NCBI GenBank assembly: GCA_015680685.1
Contig: MNCI01023539.1
Coordinates: forward strand, 756,948 to 820,947
DNA: 64,000 nt
Reading direction: 5' to 3'
Source of the DNA: Gnetum montanum
Taxonomy: Eukaryota > Streptophyta > Gnetopsida > Gnetales > Gnetaceae
Made by a program: the position numbers and the translations under genes. Below, piece after piece: positions 1-11,180 of the stretch. Positions within the stretch are counted from its first letter, which is position 1. The number at the start of each line of letters is the position of its first letter. The notes below the pieces were generated by a model that did not search any database, had not been told where the DNA came from, and saw only the letters and a program-made list of their open reading frames with translations.

Positions 1-186
1 ATACACCTCATCTAGACTAAACCATACATGACATATGCAAAACTAGTCTAGATGGGAAGACAATGAACTGTGACCTAAGGCTAACTATCTAGGTGCCACA
101 ACTAGTCCATCTGCGGAGTTCGACCGGATCACGCGTGCGACGCTTGTTTCATATGGTTGAGTGTAGGGGTACCTCGCCACTCATCA
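1..186 (+). repeat. 3' end of an Athila-like LTR, cut by the window edge
   Basis: This stretch matches the last part of the LTRs at 56390-56576 and 62105-62298: a short block with ACTAGTC inverted motifs, then GATGCCACAACTAGTCC-like sequence, then CATATGGTTGAG, ending CTCATCA. No tRNA-Asp primer site follows 186, so it is either the 3' LTR of an element lying to the left or a solo LTR. It keeps several CpG sites near 116-145 that are TG or CA in the other copies, so this copy may be younger or less methylated. Confidence 0.8.
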
Positions 187-921
187 TTCACAATAACTCT
201 ATGCTTTTAAATTATTTTTTAATTATTATAAATTTATTTTTTGGCTATCATCATCATACATATTCTTATGAGATTTATTTGAATGCATGTTTTTATCTTC
301 CTTCATTAAGGGAGAAAAATATTTTAAAATTATTATCAGATCTAGTAGATTAATGAGTGCTTGTGTACTACATCTCGTATTAGGAATAATGTAAGATGGT
401 TTGAAATGGAAACATAAAAACATAAAATTTATAAAGAAATTCAATCTTTAAATATTGCATTACAATAAAATCTTTTAATACAAAATTTCAAGAACACCTA
501 TCTTATGTTTACAATTTTTTTTTCTAATACTCACCCCTAAGACATATAGTCAAATTAGAAGTTTATAACTATGAATAAAACTAAGTGAATGTTGCAATGA
601 TGAAGTAATAAATAAACTTGAATAAAACTCAGAACTTGGAGCTTCCAAATCAAGATTCTTACTATGAAGGTAATACCTCATTATTTTTTTAGCAAAGCAT
701 AAATATGATATGCATAATTCTAAAAGTTTTCTTATTAAGGATCATTGTTCTTAGTTAAAATAAGAAGAAGAACATTGAAAATTATTCAAATTTATAAAAG
801 GTAAGAATAATGTACCCAATCTTGAAACTTCAACAATTGATAATAATACCACTTTTAATTAGGTCAAGTTTGAGCAATTTCTTGAGAGCTAAATTACCTA
901 AATTTTTCTTCTAAAAGTTTT
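187..921. other. AT-rich DNA without a recognisable gene
   Basis: Short frames here have no family motif and no codon pattern. I see only AT-rich flanking sequence with homopolymer runs, and nothing that ties it to the neighbouring LTR or to the LINE relic that follows. Confidence 0.5.
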
Positions 922-1122
922 TTGAAGAGTAATTTTTTTAGTAAATCATATCATCTTTCTACAATTGTACTCAATCATCATAATCATTTTCTAGAGCAAG
1001 ATATCTCTTTAGATGAAATTAAAGATGTAACATTTAGTATGGCTAATGGTAAAGCTACAAGTTTCGATGCTGTCATTGTTGACTTTTTAAATAGTAATTG
1101 GAATATCATTAGCATAGCTTAG
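922..1122 (+). pseudogene. Relic of a LINE reverse transcriptase, N-terminal RT block
   Basis: The frame contains ISLDEIKDVTFSMANGKA followed by a D and a DFLNSNWNII-like segment. This is the block at the start of plant LINE (non-LTR) reverse transcriptases, usually I..EEI..AVFSM..NKAPGPDG....FF...W. The PGPDG core has decayed to TSFDA. Only about 60 codons survive. No FADD catalytic block or endonuclease follows in the same frame, so this is a dead fragment. The assignment rests on motif spacing and was not checked by a search. Confidence 0.6.
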
Positions 1123-1240
1123 TTGGTTAGAGTGCTAGTTTAGTAACAAGGATTGTCATTTTGAGTGTGGTAAGTTGCTCATTTCTTAAGTTGAAGACTT
1201 GGATTCAAGCCTAGCTACAGCCACTCAAAGAGCTTATGCC
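1112..1240 (+). repeat. tRNA-like sequence, possible SINE relic
   Basis: The segment starting AGCATAGCTTAGTTGGTTAG resembles a tRNA D-arm or pol III A box (TRGCNNAGYNGG). About 75 bases on, GGATTCAAGCC resembles a B box (GTTCRANNC). The spacing is longer than in most tRNAs, so a SINE head with an insertion, or a chance match, are both possible. It directly abuts the LINE relic, which could have supplied the mobilising machinery. Confidence 0.35.
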
Positions 1241-3886
1241 TTAACTTATCCACTGAGTCTTCTAAAACCCTACTGAGTGGGATAAGTACTGTGGCTCCAA
1301 GTGATGATCCATTCACATGAATCAATTGCATAGTTTCAAAAATGTTAATGGTTCTTAATTTCTTGATAATGGACTTAACAAAGGAATTTCTAGATTAATT
1401 TGGGCTAGCTCACCACTTTAATCATCTGCATCTTTGGTCATGTAACTCTAAGAATTCCCATATACCCTAGAAAATTTACTAAAAACACAGTAAATATATT
1501 GGATAGAATTTTAATATAGTTTCTACACAAATTAATTTAAAATGACAAAAACTTGATATAATTTCATATTCTTAATTAAAATAATAAAATAATAGCAACA
1601 AATAAAAAAGCAAGTAGAAAGTGTACAAAATTCATAGCAAAATAAGATAATCTCATAGAAAGTAAAATTAAATAATCCTTCTTGTACAATATTTGTAGCC
1701 TTTCAAAATCCTCTTATTTCACTTCTTTTCACTCCTAAAAAATATGCAACATTCTCTATCTTCCATCCAAACCCACTTTCTTAAAGCCTCCCACAAATGA
1801 AAATGAAATCTAGTGAAAGGATAAGGGCTAATTTAGAAAATGAAAGGATCACAATTAATGCAGCATGTCTTGAGGATACATGTAAGCAACTGTGGTTTCT
1901 TTTCCCATAGATACACACATAACATCTTACTTGCAAACAATTCCTTGTAGGGTTTTCATTTGCAAATTTACTGAAAATGATCATCATAGCTCCAATTTGA
2001 ATGAAACCAAGGATCAAATTTAGCATTTTTGAACATCTTGGATATGTTGATAAGATTAGATTGTAGGTGGAACAACATCCTTGGGTACTTTCTTAGCAAA
2101 ACTATTTTAAAAGATATTTAATTTTATTTAAAAAAAAACCTTAGGTCTCTAGTTTAATGATAAAAAATTACAAGAAACATGACCTTAGTAGGGATAGGAT
2201 CCTAAATGCTTCATGAAGAGAGTGTTACATAATCATATGCACATGACATAGAATAAAATATCATCATCATCATCATCATAGCATTGTGCCAACAAAATGG
2301 TGTTGGCTACATGAGTTTTTTTCATCATTCATCTTTATGAAGAGCTAAATATTTGTTTATTCACAATTTCTTTGGATCATCTATTCAAAACGATAGAATA
2401 CCTAACAAAGAAAAAACTTCTAGGGGTAACTAGATTTCATCATGCAACAATTAAATATATAAAAACAACATCAATAGCAGTATGAAGTAGAGGATACAAA
2501 ACTTTCACTAGTAGATTGCATCTACTTAACTAAAGTAACAATATAATTCTATTATTTAATTAATGAAATTAAAAATAAGTTATTAGAATGCATATAATAG
2601 CTTTAAATTAAATAATTAATACTTATCCTTTTCCCTTTCCATCTCCCTTTCTCCTTGCATGCATTCCCTAGTTCCTTAATAATGATGTATGCTTTTTATC
2701 ATCTAAATTGAAAGTTATCTTAAAATATAATGATCAATTTTAGTAATTTGAGCATTGATAGTTTTGTTAAATAAAAATTAGATCAAATTTGGATGAGTAT
2801 AATAATAGGATTTTTTTGTCCATCATGAGTTGAAACCCAAAACTATTTAACAAAATATTAATGGATAGTCTCTTCCCTGAGTGATTTTCTTTCACAAGTT
2901 AAGTGTTTTAAAGTTTTATGAATCTTAAGGGCTTTTTTAGCATATCTAATTTTTCTAGAATTATTATCCCTCCATAGGGAATTTTAGATTCCTTATAACT
3001 TTTTCTATTGATGCTAAAATTTCTTCCATTGATGCAAAAATTTCTATTAATTCTCATAATGTAGATTTGCTTAGTAGCAAAAAAAAATTTAAACTATCTT
3101 CTTTTAGTAATGTTGATGCAAATAAGTTTTTGTTTTTCCTAATGATGTATATGAGTCATTGTTTGCTAATCCCACATTAGAATATGTATTTATTCAAATT
3201 TTGGATTACCTATCTCGTAATCAAAGTTTTGCTTCATAATAAAAGATGTGATTCTAACAATGAAGTCATTCATGCTAGGTACTATTCTTGTTTCTTTTTA
3301 CTTGCTAAGCTAGGTAATGCTTTGATGGTGTAGCATGTCCTAGATATAGAATCATTTATACATAAGCATGTAATATTGATCATTTATAAATATACACCAA
3401 ATTTTGATACCTAATCTAAAGAGTATGTAAAAGTTTTATGTTTTGTTGAGTTATTTCATTTTCTGTTAATTTTTTAGAGAGCTAAGTAGTACAATGCTAA
3501 TCTTCTTGATCCCATTAAGTGTATGAATCTATTTCTAGAGCTTTTGGGGTGGGGGTGTTGGACCCTAAAAAGCAATTTTATTAATATTAAAAGAGTATTA
3601 AGTACATTAACCACATTAAGTCATAGGGTTAAAAGAAAGGGGGAACTAAGATAACTGTGAATGAGACTCAGAGAAAAACCTTATAAATAATCAATCTCTA
3701 AAAGAGGAAACTCGATCTAGGGCACTACGAATCATCAAAACAAACTGGCTTGTTACAAGAGAGAATGGAATAAGTTTAAATGAGGTGGAGAGCACTCAGT
3801 AAAGGATAGAGAGACTTCCAAATGGTGACTCCACACAACTTAAAGAAGGGAAGCTTCATTGCAGAGATTATTGATGATTCTCATAA
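1241..3886. other. AT-rich stretch without a recognisable gene
   Basis: No frame carries a family motif that I can defend. An ATC microsatellite lies at 2260-2280. Near 3545-3560 a G-rich run (GGGGTGGGGG) precedes TGTTGGACCC. That layout looks like a polypurine tract before a Ty1/copia LTR start, but I found no second copy of the supposed LTR to prove it. Confidence 0.4.
2260..2280. repeat. ATC trinucleotide microsatellite
   Basis: About seven tandem ATC units lie in AT-rich DNA. No coding frame is associated with them. Confidence 0.8.
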
Positions 3887-4111
3887 ATGTTTTTTTTTGT
3901 TGAAATAAATCTTCTTAATTGTAACAAGGAATTGGTATTACAAGTAAATAGGAAGACTTATCATCAAGTAATTACATATTGTAATCTTCCTAATTCCTGT
4001 AATTTATTTCATTGTAAGGAACATTTATTTAATGTTTGTCCTTTTTTGCTTAAGAGAAAATATGCTAAGAAAAAATGTATTGAAATTGATGATATAAAAA
4101 AGAAAATTTGA
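3887..4111 (+). pseudogene. Zinc-knuckle relic of a LINE-type ORF1 protein
   Basis: The frame reads VEINLLN...LVLQVNRKTYHQVITYCNLPN followed by a C...C...H....C cluster (CNLFHCKEHLFNVCP). This resembles the region of plant LINE ORF1 proteins where a DUF4283-like domain is followed by a basic-strand segment and a knuckle of the type Y.NLP..C..C...GH....C. The knuckle has lost the usual Gly before His. The next frame (4161-4355, KTKAFVNIF...) may continue the same relic but has no clear motif. A weakly similar stretch lies at about 19480-19580. Confidence 0.45.
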
Positions 4112-5103
4112 TCCTAAAAATATAAAAAATCAAGTTAATGTCAATGATAAGAATGATCACATGAAAATAGTGAAACAAGTAAAGACAAAAGCTTTTGTGA
4201 ATATTTTTACTTTCATTACAAAAAATATCAATCAATTCAAATGGATAGATTGTAAAACAAATTTTTCATTATTTGAAAAGAATACTACCAACTCAAAGAT
4301 TAAAAATTTTGTTGACAAGTGGGCTATGGCTATAAAAAAAATATTCTCATTGTAAGGTTAAAATGATGGATAATACATGTTATCATTTTCTATTAGATCT
4401 TTCTTTCCTACAAAAGGTCATATTTTGCTAAAGCTTTCTATTACTACCTCAATTCCTTTTTATATATTAATTTGAAGTCTAAATGTTAAAAGTGATGTAA
4501 ATGTTGTTAGAATGGGAATCATCCTTCCAATTAATAATCAATTTTCCTCTCTTAATTTTTCAAAGTATCAATTGTAAGATTGTACATTTAAGTAGACACT
4601 CCTAAAATTGGAAAATTTTTCAGTTTCATATTGTTTTTAGTATTCTCTCCTTAATGATTAATCATATGATATAATCTTAATTTTTTTATTATTAATATTT
4701 TTTGGGGTTTGAAATCACCCCCAAGAAACCTATTTAACTACATATGCACCAAGTTTAAGAGGTGTTGAAAGCCAAAAATAATCTTTATAATAAGAAAAGA
4801 ATTCAAATTACATTACACGTTAAGCATTAAGGAGATGTAAAACTCCCTAGTAACATAGAAAGAGAAATCTCTTTAATTATAAGGATATCTATTTAAATGT
4901 AGAAATTTACAACAAATCTTTAAAAATTAGAAAAAGAAAATTTACTTTTGTAGGAAAGCTAGTTTCAATATTGACAATATTTATATCACTATCAATTATG
5001 TAACCTCCATCCTTGACCTTAGAATAATAAATAAATTTGAGGTAGGAAAAAAATGTTATGATGAGGTAGGAATCTTCTTTAGAAAGGTTTATTTACTTGA
5101 TGT
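4112..5103. other. Left flank of element A, no confident gene
   Basis: A short lysine-rich frame lies at 4161-4355 and the rest is AT-rich sequence. I see no LTR or coding motif before the CCTAC target duplication. Confidence 0.4.
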
Positions 5104-5108
5104 CCTAC
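5104..5108. repeat. Left target-site duplication of element A
   Basis: CCTAC directly precedes the left LTR and matches 19095-19099 after the right LTR. Five base pairs is the usual duplication length for Ty3/gypsy integrases. Confidence 0.75.
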
Positions 5109-5970
5109 TAAGAGTTGCATTTTCTTGGGTCCTGTTGACAAGGCCTCATCTACGCAACACCATCAACATGGGATTTGATGCATTAACGTGGCCTCATTAA
5201 TGCAGTGTCTTGTTTTCCCTATAAATAAAAGCTTACCCACCATGTTTATGACATCTTTTGTCATGGTTGTAGTGGAGCTCTTGCAATTTTTTCATTTAAA
5301 AGTTGGAATAATTTTCTAAGTGTTTGCAATAGGAGTCAAAGAGTGTTTGGATCTTTATTCGAGCATTGTTGTACCTAAGCATGGTAGTGTGTGCAATAAT
5401 AAAGATGAGCTTTCAGATAAACCTTGCAACACTTTGAAATAGATTGATTGTTTATTTATGCATTTAATGTTTTATGAAATTTTCTTTGATGCTTTAAATA
5501 ATTAAGCTAGATTAAATAGCAATTAATTAAGCACATAAGTATGACCTCTTTGAGCATACTCTTGGCACTTGGTAATCCTAGTAATGCTTAATGTTTGGTA
5601 ACCCAATCACGTTAAATGTGTTCAAGATGTGTACAGCAAGTGCGAATGGATGCTTATGTTAGGATTAGTTAGGTGTAGCTAGTTAGATTAAATTAGCAAT
5701 TTGATTATTTTATTTTATTCATTATTCTTTATCCTTAGGCAACTTAGAACATAAAACATAAAAATGATAAAAATCATATGCCTCAATTGCACTTAACCAT
5801 ACCTTTGCATTTCACAAGTGTAATTGAGAAGACAACGATTACAATGTTTAGTTTCACTTCTTGGAGACTACTGTACTTAGAAGGCTATAAGCCCATGGAA
5901 TTTGACTGGATTGCACATAAATGCTTAGTGGTTCGTATGTTTGGGCATAGTGTTTACTTGTCGCTCATCA
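5109..5970 (+). repeat. 5' LTR of element A
   Basis: This aligns along its whole length with 18232-19094. It starts TAAGAGTTGC, a decayed form of the TGATGAGTTGC seen at the 3' copy, and ends GCTCATCA. U3 holds repeated GATGCATT-type palindromes. A TATA box (CTATAAATA) lies at about 5219-5228. AATAAA-like signals near 5397 would serve polyadenylation. It is followed not by the primer site but by CTTAC plus 335 bases of right-flank sequence. Confidence 0.88.
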
Positions 5971-6310
5971 CTTACTTTCACTATTGCTTTGTTATTTAAG
6001 GAAAACATTATGTTGGGAACCATTAGTATTAACTATATGTTACTTTTTAAATAATATTTATGATCTTTGAGTTAACATTATTATTATTAGATGAAAATGA
6101 ATCTATCATATTAGCACTTCTTGTAATAAAGGTAAAAATATTAATAGAAGCTTTTGTATCCTTTAGTTTCTTTACTATTACTTGTATTTACTTATCCTCA
6201 AATTGGCTTGACTTTTCTATCCTCTATATAATCTTGTTTGTTTTTATTCTTAACTTTAACATATGTTTTTCTCTCCTTACCTTTTGCTTCTTCTTCTTTC
6301 TGAATAGAAG
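5971..6310 (+). repeat. Copy of the right flank of element A inside its left LTR region
   Basis: About 340 bases starting CTTACTTTCACTATTG match 19095-19430 almost base for base. The block lies between the end of the left LTR and a second, partial LTR end. Because 19095-19430 begins with the target duplication, this block is host flank rather than LTR. It therefore marks a repair or recombination event and is not retroelement coding sequence. A 97-codon hydrophobic frame at 6060-6353 has no homology I recognise. Confidence 0.8.
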
Positions 6311-6414
6311 AATAGTGTACTTAGAAGGTTATAAGTCCACAAAATTTGACTAGATCATGCATGAACGCTTGGTGATTTGTATGGTTGGGCATAGGATTTA
6401 CTCACTGCTCATCA
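6311..6414 (+). repeat. Second, partial LTR end of element A
   Basis: This repeats the last 104 or so bases of the LTR (compare 5867-5970), from AGTGTACTTAGAAGG to GCTCATCA. It is the copy that directly abuts the primer site, so it is the original LTR-leader junction. Confidence 0.85.
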
Positions 6415-6415
6415 T

Positions 6416-6432
6416 TGGTGCCATTACCAGGC
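6416..6432 (+). other. Primer-binding site (tRNA-Asp type), element A
   Basis: TGGTGCCATTACCAGGC follows the LTR end after one base. The intact complement of the tRNA-Asp 3' end is TGGCGCCGTTGCCGGGG. Three of the four main differences are C to T or G to A at CpG positions, as expected from decay. Confidence 0.8.
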
Positions 6433-6574
6433 ACTTGTAGTTTGATACATGCACTATTTAGAACTTAGTGAATATTATTTAAGATCATTGGAATGAACCC
6501 TAAAGTCATAATCATTCAAAAAATTAATAATTATACTTATAATTTAAGCACACTAAATTTTTCTCTAATCCAAA
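6433..6574 (+). other. Leader between primer site and gag, element A
   Basis: AT-rich 5' leader before the first gag ATG. It would hold the packaging signal, but no structure stands out. Confidence 0.6.
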
Positions 6575-8990
6575 ATGTCTTCTTCTCATAAGCATGATGA
6601 TTCAAAGTTTCTAGTGCCCTAAGAATTTAAAGTAGTCTACACTCATCCAGTTGAGTTTGTACCTAATTTCACCTTCATATTGCATCAGGATGAGTAGTTA
6701 TGGTTGGAGATATGGAGGGAAACATTATATTGCCTCTCGACTGATTTGTTCTTGGGATGCTGCTCCAAACTCTTAAGAGGTTGGGCATCTAGAACCTCCA
6801 TGATGAATACGTCATGCAAGAATATCACTATCGAGACTACCATCCCACAGAAACATAATGCAAACAAGATCGGTAGCAGGAGAAGCACCATGACGTATAG
6901 AGAAGAAATAGTTCACTAATCCCTTGTTCTCGTTGAACCAAAATGAATTGAGGATCCTTCCTCTGGGGGTTCTCAACATGAAGATTCTCCACTCCTTTAC
7001 ATTGGTGATGAAGGCTTAAACCCAAATTTGTAGTCCACTATCAATAATCCAAGTTTAGGAAAAAGTGGGAGTCAAGGTAGGGGCTTAGGAAAGCATCATG
7101 ATGATAGAAAACCTAATGATAGTGGTCATGACAAGCAGAGAGGAGGTGGTAGACACCATGGTGGTGGAAATCCTCCTCCCTCTTCATCCTCTTCATCTAC
7201 ATCTTCTTCTTCCTCCTTTGATTCTAATCAAAATTGAAGGGGATGAAACCATAATGGAGGTGAATGGTGGGACAATGATTGTAGGCCCTGCCATGATCAA
7301 AGGGATAGTAAGGGACATCATAGGCATCATCAAAATCATGATGATGATGAGCCCTTACTAGTAACTTGAAGCATGCTAAACATCACAGAGGTAGGCAAAA
7401 TCCAAACCAGGCATATGAAAGATAGCAAAATCAAGTGATTGGATATGAACAATATCCACAGATTTGAAGGGGAATATAACTCAGATTCACAAACCCATCT
7501 TCAGGCCTTTCAATATGCCTGTTTCTTGCAAAACATAGAAAATGAGTAGGAGAAACTTAAGTCATTTCCCAAAACACTCATAAAAGAAGTAGAAAGTTAG
7601 TACCACTCCTTAGAGCTAAAATCAATTCACAAATGGAGTATGATGCTTGAGCTATTCAATGAAAAATATTAGATGTACTCTAGACTATCCAATTTGACAA
7701 AGCAAATCTAAGGTTGATGACAAGGAACACATGAACCCTTGGACACAACCATGGGTAGGTATTATTCTCTTTTGCATAGATGTCCTAGCCATGGTTATTT
7801 TAAATGAGAACAACTTCGCCATATCATAGATGGGCTCTGATCCAAAACAAGGAGAACTCTTGGGATCTACCCCTAAGGGAGACTATTAGAACTAAGAGCC
7901 CATTAGATTCAAAGGTTGATTGTGTAAGTTGCAAAAAAAGAAGGTGAGTTAAGAAAATGGAAAAGTGCTAAGGAGTACAACTAAGATCCTTCCATCAGAA
8001 AAAGGGAGGTCCAATTCTATGATAGTGAGGAGGAAGCACCACTTCATGAGGTGGTGTAGTAAAAAATCTTGCCAATTCAAAAATCTATATCTAAAATTTT
8101 GGCTAAGGTTGATAAAATGTGGAAATATTTGGATAAAAAATTTTAAACTACTTTGAAAATTATGAAAGAATCCAAAAAATAAGGTAGTGATCATGACTAC
8201 AGGAGAAGGAAAGAAGTTGAACATTCCTTCTAAAGGGGTAAGGACAAGGTTGCGATAGTAGAAGAGGTTGTGGAGTTAGAATTAGAGGATGATAGTGGGT
8301 GTGATATCTACCAATATGAACATTCCAATGGATGTTGTCCTATTGTGTTGCACTTATAGGAATCTAGGGTGTATGCTCTGAAATCTAAATTAGCATGAAG
8401 GAAAACACCTAGAAGGTTGCCTTATCCTCAAGGCAACCCAAGATAGTTCCATCAACAATAATAAGTTTATTATCCAAGTGGGGCTCCACCACAATTGTAT
8501 GAGTAGTATAAGTAGTGGCAACACTTGTAGTCATGGGGGATGTCACCACCAAGGAAACAATACCCTTACAAGTAGCCAAATCCATATAAGTACTATGTTC
8601 AGCAACCAATGTCTTTGTGTGACCCTTCTAATCACTCTTCTCTTTAGCATCACTACTACCCTCTAGGGTATTACAGAACTCAGTCTTCCTCTACTAGAGG
8701 GTAAACTCCATAACCCTATCAACCTCATCATTCTTCAACACATGTTCCTCCATCCTCAACCTAATTACCACCTACTCCATCCATGCAAGGAGAAATTCCT
8801 ATGTAACTGTAGCAATGTAATGCTACCAGGGCCATTAACTTACAATTTGCTCCTCAGCTAAGTGGTATGGAACCCAAATCCCATAAGAGACCATTCTTTT
8901 GAATCAATAGCCCTACTAAGCCCTTAGCTACTTATGTAGTTGGTCATCCTATATTTCCTTCATCCTCTGCATCCATTCCTTTTAAGATCC
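6575..8990 (+). pseudogene. gag: Element A gag (capsid/nucleocapsid), decayed
   Basis: The start is chosen at ATGTCTTCTTCTCATAAG because element F begins the same way after its primer site. The order is an N-terminal region, a Ser/Pro-rich and His/Asp-rich linker (about 7170-7370), and then the retrotransposon gag capsid domain near 7440-7960 (LDMNNI.RFEG.YNSD..THLQAFQ, then W-poor helices and MGRYYSLLHRCPSHG). A degenerate zinc knuckle lies near 8310-8340 (CDIYQYEHSNGCC). A Pro/Tyr/Gln-rich tail follows and ends RPFF-INSPTKP before protease. Many stops and at least one frame change occur. Gag would assemble cytoplasmic particles around the element RNA. Confidence 0.85.
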
Positions 8991-9480
8991 CTTCAAACCA
9001 AATGCCTCCCAAGATCTGCATAGTCATATTAACACATGCTATATTTGATTGGATCATAGCTGGAAACCTTCCTAGGAAAAGAGTTGATCTTGGAAGTCCT
9101 CTCATCTATTTGTAGATTGCTAGGAATGAGCCATGCAAGTCTCTTCTTAACTTGAATTCTAGAGTTAATCTAATTTCCCATGAAATGTACAACACCTAGA
9201 ACTTGCCTCTTCTCAAGAAAAGCAACATCTATTTAGAATTGGTAGGTCAGTCCATCAGTGTTCCTTTGTGACTAGTGAAGGACATTGTGACCACTGTCTA
9301 TGGGTGGTCGTATCTTACCAATTTCCTAGTAATCAAAGTTGACAATTACAAGGGGGACTTCCCAATCATTATGGGAAGGGCTTGGTTGAGTACTATTTAT
9401 GCACAAATGAGCATCAAAGATCTTTCCCTAGAGATTTCTAAGGAAAATGCATTCAAAAACTATAGTTTATTAAAAGCACA
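8991..9480 (+). pseudogene. pol: Element A protease domain of pol, decayed
   Basis: The frame holds P.ICIVILTHAIFDWI, GSPLIYL-IARNEPCKSLL, and then NLNSRVNLI where functional Athila-type aspartic proteases have DLGASVNL. The catalytic Asp is therefore Asn here. Downstream lie LVKDIVTTVYGWSYLTNFLVI and GDFPIIMGRAWLST, the flap and second conserved block, and LSLEISKENAF. It would mature the polyprotein. The frame is cut off at 9480 by an inverted duplication. Confidence 0.85.
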
Positions 9481-9930
9481 AATGCATTTTTCTTGGAAAT
9501 CTCTAAATAAAAATCTTTGATGTCCATTTGTGCATCAATAGTGTGTAGAAACTATTTAGGAGTTGTTCAATTTCCTCATTGATGATCTATTTTAATTTGG
9601 AGTTCAGCCATTGTTGTGGCCACCTCTTTAGCTTCATGGCTAGATTGGTATAGATGTGATGTGGACATATATTAGGATTAATCCCCATGAGTTTAGGATA
9701 TGACCAAGCAAAGGCTATTGGTCATTTTTTGACCACCTTCGATAGCATCCTTTTCTACTTAGGAGTAAGGTTAGCATTGATTATCACTAGCTTGCCATTT
9801 TTCAGAAATGCATATTCCATGCCGATAGGTAGATTTTTCAACTCCAAGGGCTCCTATTTAAAGCTGTTAGGTATTTCCAACTCTTTCCAATTGATATTAT
9901 GAGGTTCTTCATTGAAGAGTACATGATATA
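9481..9930 (-). repeat. Inverted duplication of pol sequence within element A
   Basis: Bases 9481-9545 are the reverse complement of about 9393-9456 (end of the protease). Bases 9549-9920 are the reverse complement of about 10170-10535 (the linker before RT and the start of RT). The result is the same peptide family (SLGYDQAKAI.H.LTTF) read on the plus strand at 9687-9902 and on the minus strand at 10174-10401. Short repeats of AAACTATRGTTTATTAAAAG flank the block near 9465 and 9952. Confidence 0.85.
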
Positions 9931-9999
9931 GGGTGCAACTATGTGCAGAAACTATGGTTTATTAAAAGAACATCAATCAAAGCATGCAGATAGTGTGTA

Positions 10000-11180
10000 G
10001 ATGAATTTGAAATTCAAAAGTGCCTATATGTAGAAACCACAAAATAGGAGGGTACCCCAATGAATTACAACTAATTCTAAGATTAGCACACTTTGCATGG
10101 AACCTACTAAGAGCTTAACTTGTGCCTATGTTAAATGCATGGATAAACTAGAGCAAGTTCATCACCGACTCTCTCATGAAGAACCTGATGATATCAATTG
10201 GAAAGAGTTGGAAATCCCTGACAGTTTTAAACAAGAGCCTTTAGAGTTAAAAGATTTACCTACCAGCATGGAATATGCATTTCTTAACAATGGAAAGCTA
10301 GTGATAATCATTTCTAACCTTGCTCCTAAGCAAAAAAATATGCTATTGAAGGTGGTCAACAAATGGTCAATAGCCTTTGCTTGATCATATCCTAAACTCA
10401 CAGAGATTGATCCTAGGATATGCCAACATCACATCTCTACCAATTTAGCCATGAAGCTAAAGAGCCAGCTACAGTGATGGCTAAACCCCAAATTGAAATA
10501 GATCATCAAAGAGAAAATTGAACAGCTCCTCAAGGTAGGGTTCATCTATCCAATTTCAAATAGTGAGTGGATTAGCCCACTTGTAATTGTGCCAAAGAAA
10601 GATAACAAATAATATATCTGTATTAATTCTAGGTTGTTGAACATGGTGACATTCAAAGATCATTTTGCATTACCATTTGTGAACCAAGTGCTGGACACTA
10701 TTTCTGGGCATTGCTATTATAGCTTCTTGGAGGGTTATAGTCGCTATAACCAAATTTAGATCACGTCCAAGGATCAAGCCAAAAAAACATTCACAAGTTC
10801 CTAGGAGACTTTTGCATATCGTAAGGTGCCCTTTAATCTGTGTAATCCTCCTACAACTTTCTAATGCCTTGTCCTAAGTATTTTTTAACAACAAACTAGT
10901 AGTGGGGTGGAAGTCTTCATGGATGAATTCTCCACCTATAGCACTACATTCGAGCAACCTAGACCACCTTAAGAAAGTGGTTAAAAGGTGCATGGAGACT
11001 AATCTTTAGCTCAATTGGAAAAAGACCCATCTCATGATCTAAGAGGGCATTATGTTGGGGCACCAAATTTCTCAAGTAAGGATTGAGGTAGACCTTGAAA
11101 AGATTTAGGTCATCCAAGAAATAACCTACCAATTGAAAACTATTAAAGATGTCTAGTCATTCCTTGGACACACTAGCGAC
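10000..11180 (+). pseudogene. pol: Element A reverse transcriptase domain of pol, decayed
   Basis: The linker motif LELKDLPTSMEYAFL, typical of Athila-type pol, lies at about 10244-10290. RT then runs through GFIYPISNSEWISPLVIVPK, ICINSRLLNMVTFKDHFALP, YYSFLEGYSRYNQI, FAYRKVPFNLCNPPTTF and the catalytic motif VFMDEFSTY at about 10911-10940, ending with GHQIS. The catalytic pair is Asp-Glu instead of Asp-Asp. A frameshift follows near 10955 (FEQ.L..L). It is RNA- and DNA-dependent DNA polymerase in origin but inactive here. Confidence 0.9.

Noticed and set aside
3541-3886. Possible Ty1/copia LTR beginning TGTTGGACCC after a G-rich tract
   Set aside because: No second LTR, primer site or copia coding motif was found near it, so I did not call an element.
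6060-6353. 97-codon hydrophobic frame that could look like a small membrane protein
   Set aside because: It lies in the duplicated right-flank block and its counterpart at 19108-19464 is merely the same AT-rich DNA. The pattern of Leu, Ile and Phe comes from T-rich sequence, and no start signal or homologue is evident.
7098-7361. Met/Leu-rich frame of 87 codons
   Set aside because: It is a shadow of the Ser/Pro and His/Asp-rich linker of element A gag in another frame.
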